This document shows, one piece after another, positions 33,947-42,848 of a stretch of 64,000 nt of DNA. The position numbers and the translations under genes are program-made. Within the stretch, counting starts at the first letter, position 1, and each line of letters opens with the position of its first letter. The notes under the pieces are model-generated. The model was given only the letters and a program-made list of their open reading frames with translations. It did not search any database and had not been told where the DNA came from. Origin of the DNA: Psychrobacillus faecigallinarum (lineage in GTDB: Bacteria; Bacillota; Bacilli; Bacillales_A; Planococcaceae). The DNA lies in the NCBI RefSeq assembly GCF_014836595.1, contig NZ_JACSQO010000004.1, positions 265,519-329,518 on the forward strand, given 5' to 3'.

Positions 33947-34885
33947 TTATATTCTATCCAACTTGCCATTTATACAACTAAATTCATTAAAATCATCCGC
34001 TATATAAATAGGGAAATTATATTCTGAAACTTGTACTGCTAGGTTTTTAATATCTTCTGGCATAAAGCGAGCACTTATATGATTAACTATCAAATTCTTT
34101 GCCCCTGCCTTCTCACAAACATTTGCTGCATCAACGATTGTTGAATGACCATACTCTCTTGCAAGCTCCTCTGTTCCAGTATCAAAGGTACCCTCATGAA
34201 TTAAAACATCTGACTCCTTCGCTAGGAGAATAGAATTTTCACAATATCTCGTGTCACCTAATACTGCCAATTTAAATCCTTCTTTCGGCTCTCCCGTTAC
34301 TTCGGAGCTTCTAACAACATTACCATTAGGCAATTCAACATCTTGACCAGATTTTAATAAGCGTAATAACGGCCCTCTAGGAACTCCTAATGCATCTGCT
34401 TTCTCAATTAATAATTCAGGTGCCAGCTGCTTTTGAGTTACTCGATAACCAAAACAAGGAACAACATGCTCAAGAAGTCTAGCCTCTACTATGAATTGTT
34501 CATCTTCAAAGATAATCCCCTCTTCAATTTCAATGATTTTTAGAGGATATTTTAAATGTGTTTGAGACGTGATTAAAGTGACCTCTAGCCAATCTTTAAT
34601 ACCTTTTGGGCCGTATATAGTAAGAAGTTCGTCTCCACCTAAAAAGGAGCGCGATCCTAGTAGCCCAGGCAGACCGTATATATGATCTCCATGGAGATGA
34701 GTGATAAATATCTTTTCTATTTTTCGAGGCTTTACTGTTGTTCGAAGAATTTGATGTTGAGTTGCTTCTCCGCAATCAAACATCCAGTTTGAGCCTCTCT
34801 CTTCTAACAGCTTCAAAATCATTGAACTAGTATTACGTTGTTTAGAGGGCATACCTGCTCCCGTTCCTAAAAATAATATTTGCAT
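33947..34885 (-). CDS. rnz: Ribonuclease Z
   Basis: 312 residues. GTGAGMPSK at the N terminus, the zinc motif THLHGDHIYG near residue 62, and FKLAVLGDT and NHISAR in the C-terminal half are those of bacterial RNase Z. It trims the 3' end of CCA-less tRNA precursors. The ribosome site (GAAAGTTGG) is weak. Monocistronic. Confidence 0.93.
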   Translation of the reverse strand: MQILFLGTGAGMPSKQRNTSSMILKLLEERGSNWMFDCGEATQHQILRTTVKPRKIEKIFITHLHGDHIYGLPGLLGSRSFLGGDELLTIYGPKGIKDWLEVTLITSQTHLKYPLKIIEIEEGIIFEDEQFIVEARLLEHVVPCFGYRVTQKQLAPELLIEKADALGVPRGPLLRLLKSGQDVELPNGNVVRSSEVTGEPKEGFKLAVLGDTRYCENSILLAKESDVLIHEGTFDTGTEELAREYGHSTIVDAANVCEKAGAKNLIVNHISARFMPEDIKNLAVQVSEYNFPIYIADDFNEFSCINGKLDRI

Positions 34886-35064
34886 ATATTTCCAACTTTC
34901 ATTATTTATATATTAACTATATATTATTTTACCATTTGACCCAATTGTAACAAAGTAGGATCCACTTGAGCTTTTCTCATCCTCTATAATTTAGTGAATC
35001 AGCAATCGTTCTATTTAACACGACATAAGATAATACTCTCTCTTAAGCTATTTATTATATAAAA

Positions 35065-35101
35065 AAACCGTTAAACAAGTTTTGAACTCATTTAACGGTT
35101 T
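35065..35101 (-). terminator. Terminator after the second YitT gene
   Basis: AAACCGTTAAA and TTTAACGGTTT form a perfect stem, T-rich on the minus-strand side, directly after the stop. Confidence 0.8.
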
Positions 35102-35105
35102 ATTA

Positions 35106-35966
35106 TTAGTGAATGTCACGCTTTTTGAAGCTTCCACCTCGAACCTCTGCTACATCTGTTATTACTACAAATGCACCTGGATCTTTTTCTTTGATAATCG
35201 TAATTAGTTTGTTTTCTTCCATTCGGGTAATTACACAAGTGACAATATCCATAGTCTCGTTAGTAAATCCTCCTCGGCCACTAGAATAGGTAACCCCTCG
35301 GCCAAGCCGATCTTGTATTGCTGCACCAATTTCTTCTGAATGTTTACTTACGACACGTACAGATTTTGATTTTTCTAAACCAACTTGAATTACATCAATA
35401 ACGATTTTGGCAATATAATAAGTGGTTGCAGAGTAGAGGGCACTTTCAAGACCATATATAAAGCCAGCTCCAATGAAGATAAAAGCATTGATAAATAATA
35501 TAATATCTCCTACAGAAAATGGAACCTTTCGAGATACTAAAACTGCCAAGACCTCGGCACCATCTAAAGCGCCACCGTTACGAAGTACAATACCAATCCC
35601 TACTCCAAGCATTACCCCTCCAGATAGTACAACTAGTAATGGATCATTTGCACTTAAAATCGGGTCGATATGATGCAACAAGACGGTTGATACAGAAAGT
35701 GCAGCTATACCAATAATACTTAGTAAAGCAAAGGTCTTTCCAACCTGCTTGTAGCCCAAATAAATAAAAGGAATATTTAATACAAATAGTAGTATTCCAA
35801 GAGGAATATCAAATAAATAATTTCCCATAATACTGACACCCGTTACTCCACCATCGATAACCGAGTTTGGGATTAATACTGCTTCTAGTGCATAGGCAGC
35901 GATTACTGCCCCTATAATTATCATTATTATACGACCTATAGTTTCCGGTGTTTTGTTTTTTTTCAT
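35106..35966 (-). CDS. YitT-family membrane protein, second copy
   Basis: 286 residues. About six membrane segments, with RNGGALDGAEVLAV at the place where the first copy has the FNGSTGGID motif, and a C-terminal DUF2179 domain. It is divergent in sequence from the copy at 27,215, so the duplication is old. AAGGGAG precedes ATG. Function unknown. Confidence 0.9.
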   Translation of the reverse strand: MKKNKTPETIGRIIMIIIGAVIAAYALEAVLIPNSVIDGGVTGVSIMGNYLFDIPLGILLFVLNIPFIYLGYKQVGKTFALLSIIGIAALSVSTVLLHHIDPILSANDPLLVVLSGGVMLGVGIGIVLRNGGALDGAEVLAVLVSRKVPFSVGDIILFINAFIFIGAGFIYGLESALYSATTYYIAKIVIDVIQVGLEKSKSVRVVSKHSEEIGAAIQDRLGRGVTYSSGRGGFTNETMDIVTCVITRMEENKLITIIKEKDPGAFVVITDVAEVRGGSFKKRDIH

Positions 35967-36024
35967 TTACTTGTAAAACTCCCTTATAAACAAAGTTAAT
36001 TACTTATATATATAAACTCTTAAG

Positions 36025-37278
36025 TTATTTTCTATTATCGTGATCATCTAAAAAATCTTTACTAAAGCTAGTTTTCGATTCTAAAGAAGGATTTTTTTTA
36101 ATCTTCATCCCGCGTTTTATGATAGTCTTACCAAATTTGTCTTGAAGTTGTTCGACGAGCCTCAAGATAGGTTCCTCTTTTGCGTGCTCTTCAAAGTTAA
36201 AGATAGACAATTGCTCCATCGATTCTCCCTTATCAAATACATTGTTAACAGTGACCCCTAATAATCGAATTGGTTCATCCTCCCAGCTAGATTCAAATAA
36301 TTGAATAGAGAGTTGTGATATATCTTCTTCTTTAAAGAGCCGATTGATAACCGTTTTGCTTCTCGTTTTATTTTTCCAGTTGGCATCTCTAATATGTATA
36401 GTGATAGATCGACCAGCTAAATTTTTAGAATCTAACCGTGATGCTACTTTACTGGACAATTTTCTGAGAACTTTTCGAAGCTCATCTATATTTGTTTCAT
36501 CATAAGGTAAGGTTGTGGAATTGCCTACGCTCTTTGTTTCGAAGATAGATTCTGGGTCTACCGCTCGATTGTCTATTCCATGTGAGCGATTGTGAAGTCT
36601 TGTTCCCGATTTTCCAAGTTTCGACTTTAGTAAGTCAGGATTAGCGTTTGCTATTTGTCCGATCGTTTTAATACCCAAGGATTCTAATTTATTGGATGTG
36701 CTTTCCCCAACTCCATGCATTTCAATTACGGGTAAGGGCCATAGCTTATGTGGAACTTCCCTTTTTCTTAAAACAGTAATTCCCATTGGCTTTTTCATAT
36801 TGGAGGCTGTCTTAGCTAAGAATTTGTTAGGGGCAATACCGATGGAGCATGGTAAATCTAGTTCCCGGATTATTCGTTGCTGAATAGACTTTGCAAATGC
36901 AACTGCATCTCCATCCATATCAACATCGGACACATCCATATAGCCTTCATCAATGGAGACAGGCTCTACCAATTGCGTATACGAGCGAAGAATATCAAAC
37001 ATTGCTTTCGAGGCTGCTCGATACCTTTCAAAATTAGGAGGTAATAGAATAAGCTCTGGACACTTCCTTTTAGCTTCCCATACAGACATAGTTGTATAAA
37101 TTCCTTTAGCTCTAGCCTCATAAGAACAAGTAACTAAAATACCTCTTCGTTCTTTTGGGTTTCCAGCCACTGCTATCGCCTTTCCTTTTAAAGAAGGGTC
37201 ATGGGCTTGTTCCACAGAAGCATAAAAGCTATTCATGTCTAGATGAAAGATAATTCTGTTCTGTTTAGTCAAGTCCAT
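36025..37278 (-). CDS. dinB: DNA polymerase IV (Y family)
   Basis: 417 residues. LDMNSFYASVE and SIDEGYMDVSDV give the catalytic Asp and Glu; the helix-hairpin-helix (MHGVGESTSNKLESLG) and little-finger domain follow. The C-terminal QLSIFNF is a clear beta-clamp binding motif. It matches Bacillus YqjH, and its neighbours are also yqj genes. Start either ATG 37278, very close to GAGGTG, or TTG at 37272 at better spacing. No LexA box seen upstream. Confidence 0.92.
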   Translation of the reverse strand: MDLTKQNRIIFHLDMNSFYASVEQAHDPSLKGKAIAVAGNPKERRGILVTCSYEARAKGIYTTMSVWEAKRKCPELILLPPNFERYRAASKAMFDILRSYTQLVEPVSIDEGYMDVSDVDMDGDAVAFAKSIQQRIIRELDLPCSIGIAPNKFLAKTASNMKKPMGITVLRKREVPHKLWPLPVIEMHGVGESTSNKLESLGIKTIGQIANANPDLLKSKLGKSGTRLHNRSHGIDNRAVDPESIFETKSVGNSTTLPYDETNIDELRKVLRKLSSKVASRLDSKNLAGRSITIHIRDANWKNKTRSKTVINRLFKEEDISQLSIQLFESSWEDEPIRLLGVTVNNVFDKGESMEQLSIFNFEEHAKEEPILRLVEQLQDKFGKTIIKRGMKIKKNPSLESKTSFSKDFLDDHDNRK

Positions 37279-37326
37279 TCACCTCTTACATAACTATATT
37301 TTCATCTCAAAAGACGAAGGGGAAAA

Positions 37327-37351
37327 AAGGTAGCTACTAGTTAGCTACCTT
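37327..37351 (-). terminator. Terminator after the cheW-like gene
   Basis: AAGGTAGCTA and TAGCTACCTT form a perfect stem; on the minus strand it is followed by six T. Confidence 0.8.
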
Positions 37352-37394
37352 CCGACTGTTAAATCGATAGACAGGGCACCCCTTTTGTCTAAGA

Positions 37395-37889
37395 CTACAC
37401 GTTATTTACTTCTAAATTTTCTTCTTTTTTTGCATTTTCTAAGTAAGATTGTATATCTTTTATACCATCCAGTGAGCGAACTAAAATAGAAGGGTCCACA
37501 ATTGTAATCATTCTGTTTTCTAAATTAGCAATATTTGTGAAGTATTTTGTCTTCGCATAATTCATTAAACCAAGCTGTTTTAAAGACTCGGCTGGGACAT
37601 CTAAAATTTCCTTTGCCTCTTTAACGAGAATTCCCACAGACATATCCTCCGTATGCATAGTTACTACTCGGGCATTTTCATTCAAAAGACCACTCTGATT
37701 ATAAAGAATTAGCTCAAAATCTATAATTGGAACGAGCTCGCCTCTTATTTTCATCAATCCAATCAAATATTTTGGTAAATGAGGAATTGGATTAACTTTT
37801 TCTAATTTTTCGATAGACACTACATGATCAATGGAAACAGCATATTCTTCGTTTCCCGATTGAAACACAACTACTTTTTGAGAAGACAT
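37395..37889 (-). CDS. CheW-domain chemotaxis adaptor
   Basis: 164 residues consisting of one CheW domain: IDHVVSIEKLEKVNPIPHLPKYLIGLMKIRGELVPIID region at residues about 20-58 and NRMITIVDPSIL near the end. There is no CheV receiver domain. It would couple chemoreceptors to CheA. It stands apart from other chemotaxis genes and may serve a specialised receptor array. GGAGGTTC precedes ATG. Confidence 0.85.
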   Translation of the reverse strand: MSSQKVVVFQSGNEEYAVSIDHVVSIEKLEKVNPIPHLPKYLIGLMKIRGELVPIIDFELILYNQSGLLNENARVVTMHTEDMSVGILVKEAKEILDVPAESLKQLGLMNYAKTKYFTNIANLENRMITIVDPSILVRSLDGIKDIQSYLENAKKEENLEVNNV

Positions 37890-37909
37890 GGATGAACCTC
37901 CTGAGCTCT

Positions 37910-39022
37910 TTATTCGGCAGCTATCTTCACGATTTCTACAAGTAAATCTGCTAGTTTTTCAAGCTCCAACACTGGCATTCTTTCGTTGGTAGTATGAATT
38001 TCCTCATAACCCACTGAAAGAATTACAGTTGGCACTCCAAACCCAGCAATTACGTTAGCATCGCTCCCACCACCGCTTGTTTTTATATCGGCTTTTCTAC
38101 CTATATTTTCAACTGCTCGCTTCGCTACTTCAACAACCTGATGGTTATCCTCAAAACGGAAACCAGGATACATAAGTTGCGTTTCTGTAGTTGCTTTCCC
38201 ACCGAATTGCTCTGCCTTTTCAGCAAATGTATTTACCATATGCTCAACTTGAGCGTCTAATTTTTCTCGGTCAATTGAACGTGCCTCTGATAAAATATGA
38301 ACTGTGTCGCATACAATATTTGTAGCTTGGCCACCTTCAAAGCGACCAATATTGGCCGTAGTTTCATAATCGATTCTTCCTAAATTCATTGCGGAAATCC
38401 CTTTTGCCGCTAGTGTAATTGCTGACACACCTTTTTCTGGTGCAACACCAGCATGTGCAGTCTTTCCAGTAATGGTTGTCCATAGTTTTGCTTGATAAGG
38501 AGCTGCAGTGACAATGCCCCCTACTTCCCCATCACTGTCTATGGCATATCCATATTTAGCAGATAGCATAGAAGGATCCATTTCTTTTGCCCCGACTAGT
38601 CCACTTTCTTCACCTGCAGTTATAACTACTTGAATCTCACCATGCTCAATAGACTGCTCTTTTAACCGACGTATTGCTTCAAATAAAGCTGCAATTCCAG
38701 CTTTATCATCAGCACCTAGAATCGTGGTACCATCAGAATAGATAAAGCCATCCTCTTTTAAAATTGGTTGTATGCCTTTACCTGGAACGACTGTATCCAT
38801 ATGTGTAGTGAAATAGATAGGGTCAGCAGTTACCTTATTTCCCTTCAAAGTAGCGATTAAATTACCTGCACCATGCCCGGTTCTTTCAGCTGAATTATCC
38901 TCTATAACCGAAAATCCAAGCGACTCTAACTTATTTTTTAAAATTGGCGCAATTACTTGCTCATGCTTTGTTTCGGAATCTATTTTTACTAGTTCAAAAA
39001 ATTCCTCTATTAAACGATTCAT
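37910..39022 (-). CDS. yqjE: M20-family tripeptidase-like peptidase (YqjE)
   Basis: 370 residues. Metal-binding TTHMDTV near residue 70 with GADDKAGI near 103 (bridging Asp), catalytic Glu in TAGEESGLVG, and a dimerisation domain starting GKTAHAG. This is the PepT-like YqjE of Bacillus, whose gene follows yqjD there as here. Cytosolic. Start with AAGGAGTC upstream. Confidence 0.9.
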   Translation of the reverse strand: MNRLIEEFFELVKIDSETKHEQVIAPILKNKLESLGFSVIEDNSAERTGHGAGNLIATLKGNKVTADPIYFTTHMDTVVPGKGIQPILKEDGFIYSDGTTILGADDKAGIAALFEAIRRLKEQSIEHGEIQVVITAGEESGLVGAKEMDPSMLSAKYGYAIDSDGEVGGIVTAAPYQAKLWTTITGKTAHAGVAPEKGVSAITLAAKGISAMNLGRIDYETTANIGRFEGGQATNIVCDTVHILSEARSIDREKLDAQVEHMVNTFAEKAEQFGGKATTETQLMYPGFRFEDNHQVVEVAKRAVENIGRKADIKTSGGGSDANVIAGFGVPTVILSVGYEEIHTTNERMPVLELEKLADLLVEIVKIAAE

Positions 39023-39038
39023 CTTATAAAAGACTCCT

Positions 39039-40586
39039 TTATAATGGGATATTCCCGTGTTTTTTCTTAGGTCTAGTTTCTTTTTTGTTTCGCATCATCT
39101 CAAGCCCTTGTATTAACTTTATACGAGTCTCACGAGGATCAATAACATCATCTACCATACCCATGGAAGCTGCTACATACGGATTTGCAAATTTTTCACG
39201 GTATTCCTCGATTTTTTCGGCACGAACTTGTTCTGGATTGTCGCTTGAGGCAATCTCACGCGCAAAAATAATGTTCGCAGCGCCTTGTGGACCCATAACC
39301 GCAATTTCTGCATTTGGCCAAGCAAAAACTAAATCTGCACCAATTGACTTTGAGTTAAGAGCTACGTACGCCCCACCATATGCTTTACGTAAAATGACAG
39401 TCATTTTGGGAACGGTTGCTTCTGAATATGCGAACAAAATTTTTGCTCCATGACGAATGATTCCTCCATGCTCCTGCTTAATGCCAGGGAAAAAGCCGGT
39501 AACATCCTCAAACGTTATTAAAGGAATATTAAAGGAATCACAGAATCTAATAAAACGTGCTGCCTTATCAGAAGAGTCGATATCAAGACCACCAGCCATA
39601 ATCTTCGGTTGGTTACATATCAGTCCAACAACTTCACCTTTTATGCGAGCTAAACCAACAACTATATTTTTTGCAAACTCCTTATGTACCTCCATAAAGG
39701 TGTCTTTGTCAACCACCTGCTCAATTACTTTACGAATATCATAAGGACGTATTGCTTCAAAAGGTACTATATCAGCTAAATCAGGTCTATCATCGCTGCT
39801 TTCCTCTACCGCTACTAATGGCGGTTTTTCCTCAAAGCTTTGTGGTAGATAGCTTAGAAGTAGTCTTACACTCTCTAAAACCTCTTCTTCTGTTTTCCCA
39901 CGGAAGTGTGCATTTCCACTTATTGTATTATGTACTTTTGAACCGCCTAGATCTTCAGAAGAAATCTTTTCCCCTGTAACTGTTTCAATTACCTTAGGTC
40001 CAGTTATAAACATCTGGCTAGTTTCATCTGTCATAAACACGAAGTCCGTAATTGCTGGAGAATATACAGCTCCTCCTGCGCAAGGCCCTAATATAACAGA
40101 AATTTGAGGGATAACTCCACTATAAATAGCATTACGATAAAATATTTGGCCATACCCATCTAAGGATACTACTCCTTCTTGAATCCTTGCACCTCCTGAG
40201 TCATTTAAGCCTATAAACGGAGCACCATTCTTAGCCGCTAAGTCCATAACGTTTGATATTTTAAGTGCGTGCATTTCTCCAAGTGCACCACCAAATACTG
40301 TGAAATCTTGTGAAAAAAGATAAACAGGTCTACCGTTTACCTTGCCGTAGCCCGTAACTACCCCGTCCCCTGGGCCCTCTTGCTTATCCATTCCAAAATC
40401 TACAGTTCGATGCTGTATAAAGGGATTAAGCTCTACGAAAGAACCTTCATCTAGCAAAAGGTCAATTCGTTCTCTAGCTGTCAACTTCCCTTTTTCATGT
40501 TGCTTTTCAATTCGATCGTCTCCGCCACCTAATTCAATTTTACGTTTACGATCATATAGATCATTTATTTTTTCATAGATATCCAT
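39039..40586 (-). CDS. yqjD: Acyl-CoA carboxyltransferase (propionyl/methylmalonyl type)
   Basis: 515 residues, full length for the beta subunit of propionyl-CoA carboxylase or the MmdA subunit of methylmalonyl-CoA decarboxylase. Motifs include GGGDDRIEKQHEKGKLTARE, LNDSGGARIQEG and the C-terminal PKMTVILRKAYGGAYVA. No biotin carboxylase or biotin-carrier gene is adjacent. It lies four bases after the epimerase gene. The clustering with mutase points to propionyl-CoA metabolism. Confidence 0.9.
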   Translation of the reverse strand: MDIYEKINDLYDRKRKIELGGGDDRIEKQHEKGKLTARERIDLLLDEGSFVELNPFIQHRTVDFGMDKQEGPGDGVVTGYGKVNGRPVYLFSQDFTVFGGALGEMHALKISNVMDLAAKNGAPFIGLNDSGGARIQEGVVSLDGYGQIFYRNAIYSGVIPQISVILGPCAGGAVYSPAITDFVFMTDETSQMFITGPKVIETVTGEKISSEDLGGSKVHNTISGNAHFRGKTEEEVLESVRLLLSYLPQSFEEKPPLVAVEESSDDRPDLADIVPFEAIRPYDIRKVIEQVVDKDTFMEVHKEFAKNIVVGLARIKGEVVGLICNQPKIMAGGLDIDSSDKAARFIRFCDSFNIPLITFEDVTGFFPGIKQEHGGIIRHGAKILFAYSEATVPKMTVILRKAYGGAYVALNSKSIGADLVFAWPNAEIAVMGPQGAANIIFAREIASSDNPEQVRAEKIEEYREKFANPYVAASMGMVDDVIDPRETRIKLIQGLEMMRNKKETRPKKKHGNIPL

Positions 40587-40589
40587 CGG

Positions 40590-41000
40590 TTACTTCGCTC
40601 CCCCTGATTTATCACATAATTCATACAAAACTCCGCCAGATGACTTTGGATGTATAAAGGCAACCTCTGCCCCTCCAGCTCCTCTTTTAGGAGTTTCCTG
40701 AATAAGGCGAATCCCCTTTTCCTTTAACTCATCTAGTCTCTCTTGAATATTCTTTACTCCAAAAGCGACATGGTGAATTCCTTCACCTCTTTTTTCGATG
40801 AATGTATGAATTGTACTTGTCTCATCAATTGGCTGAAGTAACTCTATCTTGACATTCCCACTGTCTATAAAAGCTACTCTAACTTTTTCTGAATCTACTT
40901 CCTCAATATGTATAAGTTTTAAGCCTAAAATATCTGTATAGTATGGTAAAGAGTTTTCTAAACTTCTTACAGCAATCCCGATATGGTCTACCTTTTCCAT
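40590..41000 (-). CDS. mce: Methylmalonyl-CoA epimerase
   Basis: 136 residues, VOC fold. His in DHIGIAV and EGIHHVAFGV, and the Glu near the end (VLYELCD) give the metal and catalytic set of methylmalonyl-CoA epimerase. It interconverts the S and R forms of methylmalonyl-CoA, feeding the mutase encoded nearby. First gene of the yqjC-D-E group. A weak FadR-like sequence lies upstream at about 41,019-41,036. Confidence 0.92.
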   Translation of the reverse strand: MEKVDHIGIAVRSLENSLPYYTDILGLKLIHIEEVDSEKVRVAFIDSGNVKIELLQPIDETSTIHTFIEKRGEGIHHVAFGVKNIQERLDELKEKGIRLIQETPKRGAGGAEVAFIHPKSSGGVLYELCDKSGGAK

Positions 41001-41130
41001 TGTTTACACATCCTCTATTGTTTGACTATTCACTATACTATTGTACATATATTACAAAAAAAAATCTCTACCTCTTGTGCATTTTTTCAATTTTGATAAA
41101 ATAGGATTACAAGCTAAAGGAGAGAAATTA

Positions 41131-41226
41131 ATGCGCAATCAAACATTTCGTAAGATTATCGTTTATCTCATGATATTTGTAATGGTAATGTCCACATTAT
41201 TGTTCGGTCTGAGCTTCGTCCTATAG
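41131..41226 (+). CDS. prli42: Stressosome-associated miniprotein Prli42
   Basis: 31 residues starting MRNQTFRKIIVYLMIFVM. This matches the conserved Firmicute membrane miniprotein Prli42, with a basic head (RKI), then a single membrane helix. ATG at 41131 follows AAAGGAGAG. A promoter TTGTGC-16-TAAAAT lies upstream. In Listeria it anchors the stressosome to the membrane. A longer frame from 41041 has no ribosome site. Confidence 0.85.
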   Translation: MRNQTFRKIIVYLMIFVMVMSTLLFGLSFVL

Positions 41227-41234
41227 GAAATTTA

Positions 41235-41272
41235 AAAACAGCGGTAGCAATTTATGCTTCCGCTGTTTTTTT
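41235..41272. terminator. Bidirectional terminator
   Basis: AAAAACAGCGG-TAGCA pairs with TGCTT-CCGCTGTTTTT, an almost perfect 16-bp stem with A and T runs, between convergent Prli42 and bacilliredoxin genes. Confidence 0.85.
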
Positions 41273-41275
41273 GTA

Positions 41276-41716
41276 TTAGACTTCCTCGCAATACTCTTCG
41301 AATAATGCTTGAAGATGAGTAATAACAGAAGTTGGTGCGTGACCTTCTATTTCATGACGACCAATTTCAGCAACTGCTTGTCCATCTTTTAATAAAACAA
41401 ATGATGGAGAAGAAGGTAAATGTTCGTCTCCAAACATATTACGTGCTTGTTGTGTAGCTAGTTTATCTTGTCCTGCAAAAACAGTTACTAAATGATCTGG
41501 GCGTTTATCGTAATGTACAGCGTTTGCTGCAGCAGGACGAGCAATCCCTCCAGCACAACCACAAACTGAGTTTACCATAACAAGAGTTGTACCTGTTCTA
41601 GCAAAAGCAGCTTCCACTTCTTCTGGGGTAGTTAGTTGTTCATAGCCACTATTTTCCATTTCACTACGCGCTTGTATAATCATATCATTCATTAGTAAGT
41701 TAAAATCCATATTCAT
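41276..41716 (-). CDS. brxB: Bacilliredoxin, BrxA/BrxB family
   Basis: 146 residues, thioredoxin-like fold. The active site is CGC in [13 protein letters not shown], the hallmark of YphP/YqiW bacilliredoxins that remove bacillithiol from mixed disulfides. Its position near yqj and mutase genes resembles yqiW (BrxB). AAAGGAGAG precedes ATG. Also indirect evidence that the organism makes bacillithiol. Confidence 0.9.
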   Translation of the reverse strand: MNMDFNLLMNDMIIQARSEMENSGYEQLTTPEEVEAAFARTGTTLVMVNSVCGCAGGIARPAAANAVHYDKRPDHLVTVFAGQDKLATQQARNMFGDEHLPSSPSFVLLKDGQAVAEIGRHEIEGHAPTSVITHLQALFEEYCEEV

Positions 41717-41756
41717 TTTACAACTCTCCTTTTCAAACTAGATTTAGTTTATCAGA

Positions 41757-42848
41757 TTATTGATAAGAATTCGAGGAAAATAACTCCTCAATCGCTTGCG
41801 AAACAGTCATTTTCTCTTCTCTCACTTGCTGTTCTAACAGTTTCATCCTCTGCTTTCTCTGAATGGAAGAAAAAAAGTCATCATATAAACGATTCACTAT
41901 CATCTCATTGAACCAATTTACAGTTTGCTCTTTTCTTCTATTTTGCCAGAAATGCTGTTGTGTCATCTTTCCTTCGAAGCTCTTAATGGTTTCCCATACA
42001 AGGTCCAGCCCCTTTTTGTGTAGAGAGGATACAGCGAGTGCTGGTGTTGTCCAATTCGGAGCGGAAGGTGCTAGGAAATGCAATATTTGTTTATATTCTG
42101 CAACCGTTTTTTTAGCTAAACTTTCGTTATGTCCATCTGCTTTATTGACAACGATTGCATCAGCGAGCTCCATTATGCCTTTCTTCATCCCTTGAAGTTC
42201 GTCACCAGCTCCTGTTAAGGCTAGAAGAAGGAAGAAGTCTACCATCCCTCGAATAATCGTTTCACTTTGTCCTACTCCTACTGTTTCGACTAGTATGATG
42301 TCATATCCGGCAGCCTCACATAGTAGCATAGTCTCTCTAGACTTTTTATGCACTCCACCAAGTGTTCCCGCGGAAGGAGATGGCCTTATAAAAGCATTCG
42401 GATGCTTGGCTAGCTCTTCCATCCTTGTTTTATCCCCTAGTATACTTCCTCCGGTGAGGGAGGAACTAGGATCTATTGCTAATACAGCTACTTTATGACC
42501 TAAATCACATAACATTTTTCCGAATGCTTCTATGAAAGTACTTTTTCCTACACCAGGCACCCCAGTAATACCAATGCGTATACTATTTCCTGTGTATGGA
42601 AGCAACATTTTCAAAATTTGTTGACCTATCTCTTGTTGTTCCGAGGAAGTGCTTTCAATAAATGTAATTGCCTTTGCTAAATGTAAGCGTGAGCCTGCTT
42701 GAATCTCGTGATTGTAACTCTGAATGTCTATAGTAAGAGATTTCTTCTTTGAAAACTTTTTTACAGAGGACTTGCCCATACCATCGTGCTGAGATATAAT
42801 ACCACCCTTGACATGTAGAGAAGATGTTACTTTATCCTCATCAGCCAT
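41757..42848 (-). CDS. meaB: Methylmalonyl-CoA mutase-associated GTPase MeaB
   Basis: 363 residues of the G3E family. Walker A GVPGVGKST near residue 98, the switch DPSSSLTGGSILGDKTRM, and VNKADGHN for guanine recognition. MeaB protects mutase and gates cobalamin loading. The ATG shares one base with the mutB stop. There is an N-terminal extension of about 45 residues rich in Lys and Ser. Confidence 0.92.
   Translation of the reverse strand: MADEDKVTSSLHVKGGIISQHDGMGKSSVKKFSKKKSLTIDIQSYNHEIQAGSRLHLAKAITFIESTSSEQQEIGQQILKMLLPYTGNSIRIGITGVPGVGKSTFIEAFGKMLCDLGHKVAVLAIDPSSSLTGGSILGDKTRMEELAKHPNAFIRPSPSAGTLGGVHKKSRETMLLCEAAGYDIILVETVGVGQSETIIRGMVDFFLLLALTGAGDELQGMKKGIMELADAIVVNKADGHNESLAKKTVAEYKQILHFLAPSAPNWTTPALAVSSLHKKGLDLVWETIKSFEGKMTQQHFWQNRRKEQTVNWFNEMIVNRLYDDFFSSIQRKQRMKLLEQQVREEKMTVSQAIEELFSSNSYQ

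Noticed and set aside
36025..37394. LexA (DinR) box for dinB
   Set aside because: No GAAC-N4-GTTC-like sequence is present upstream of the gene.
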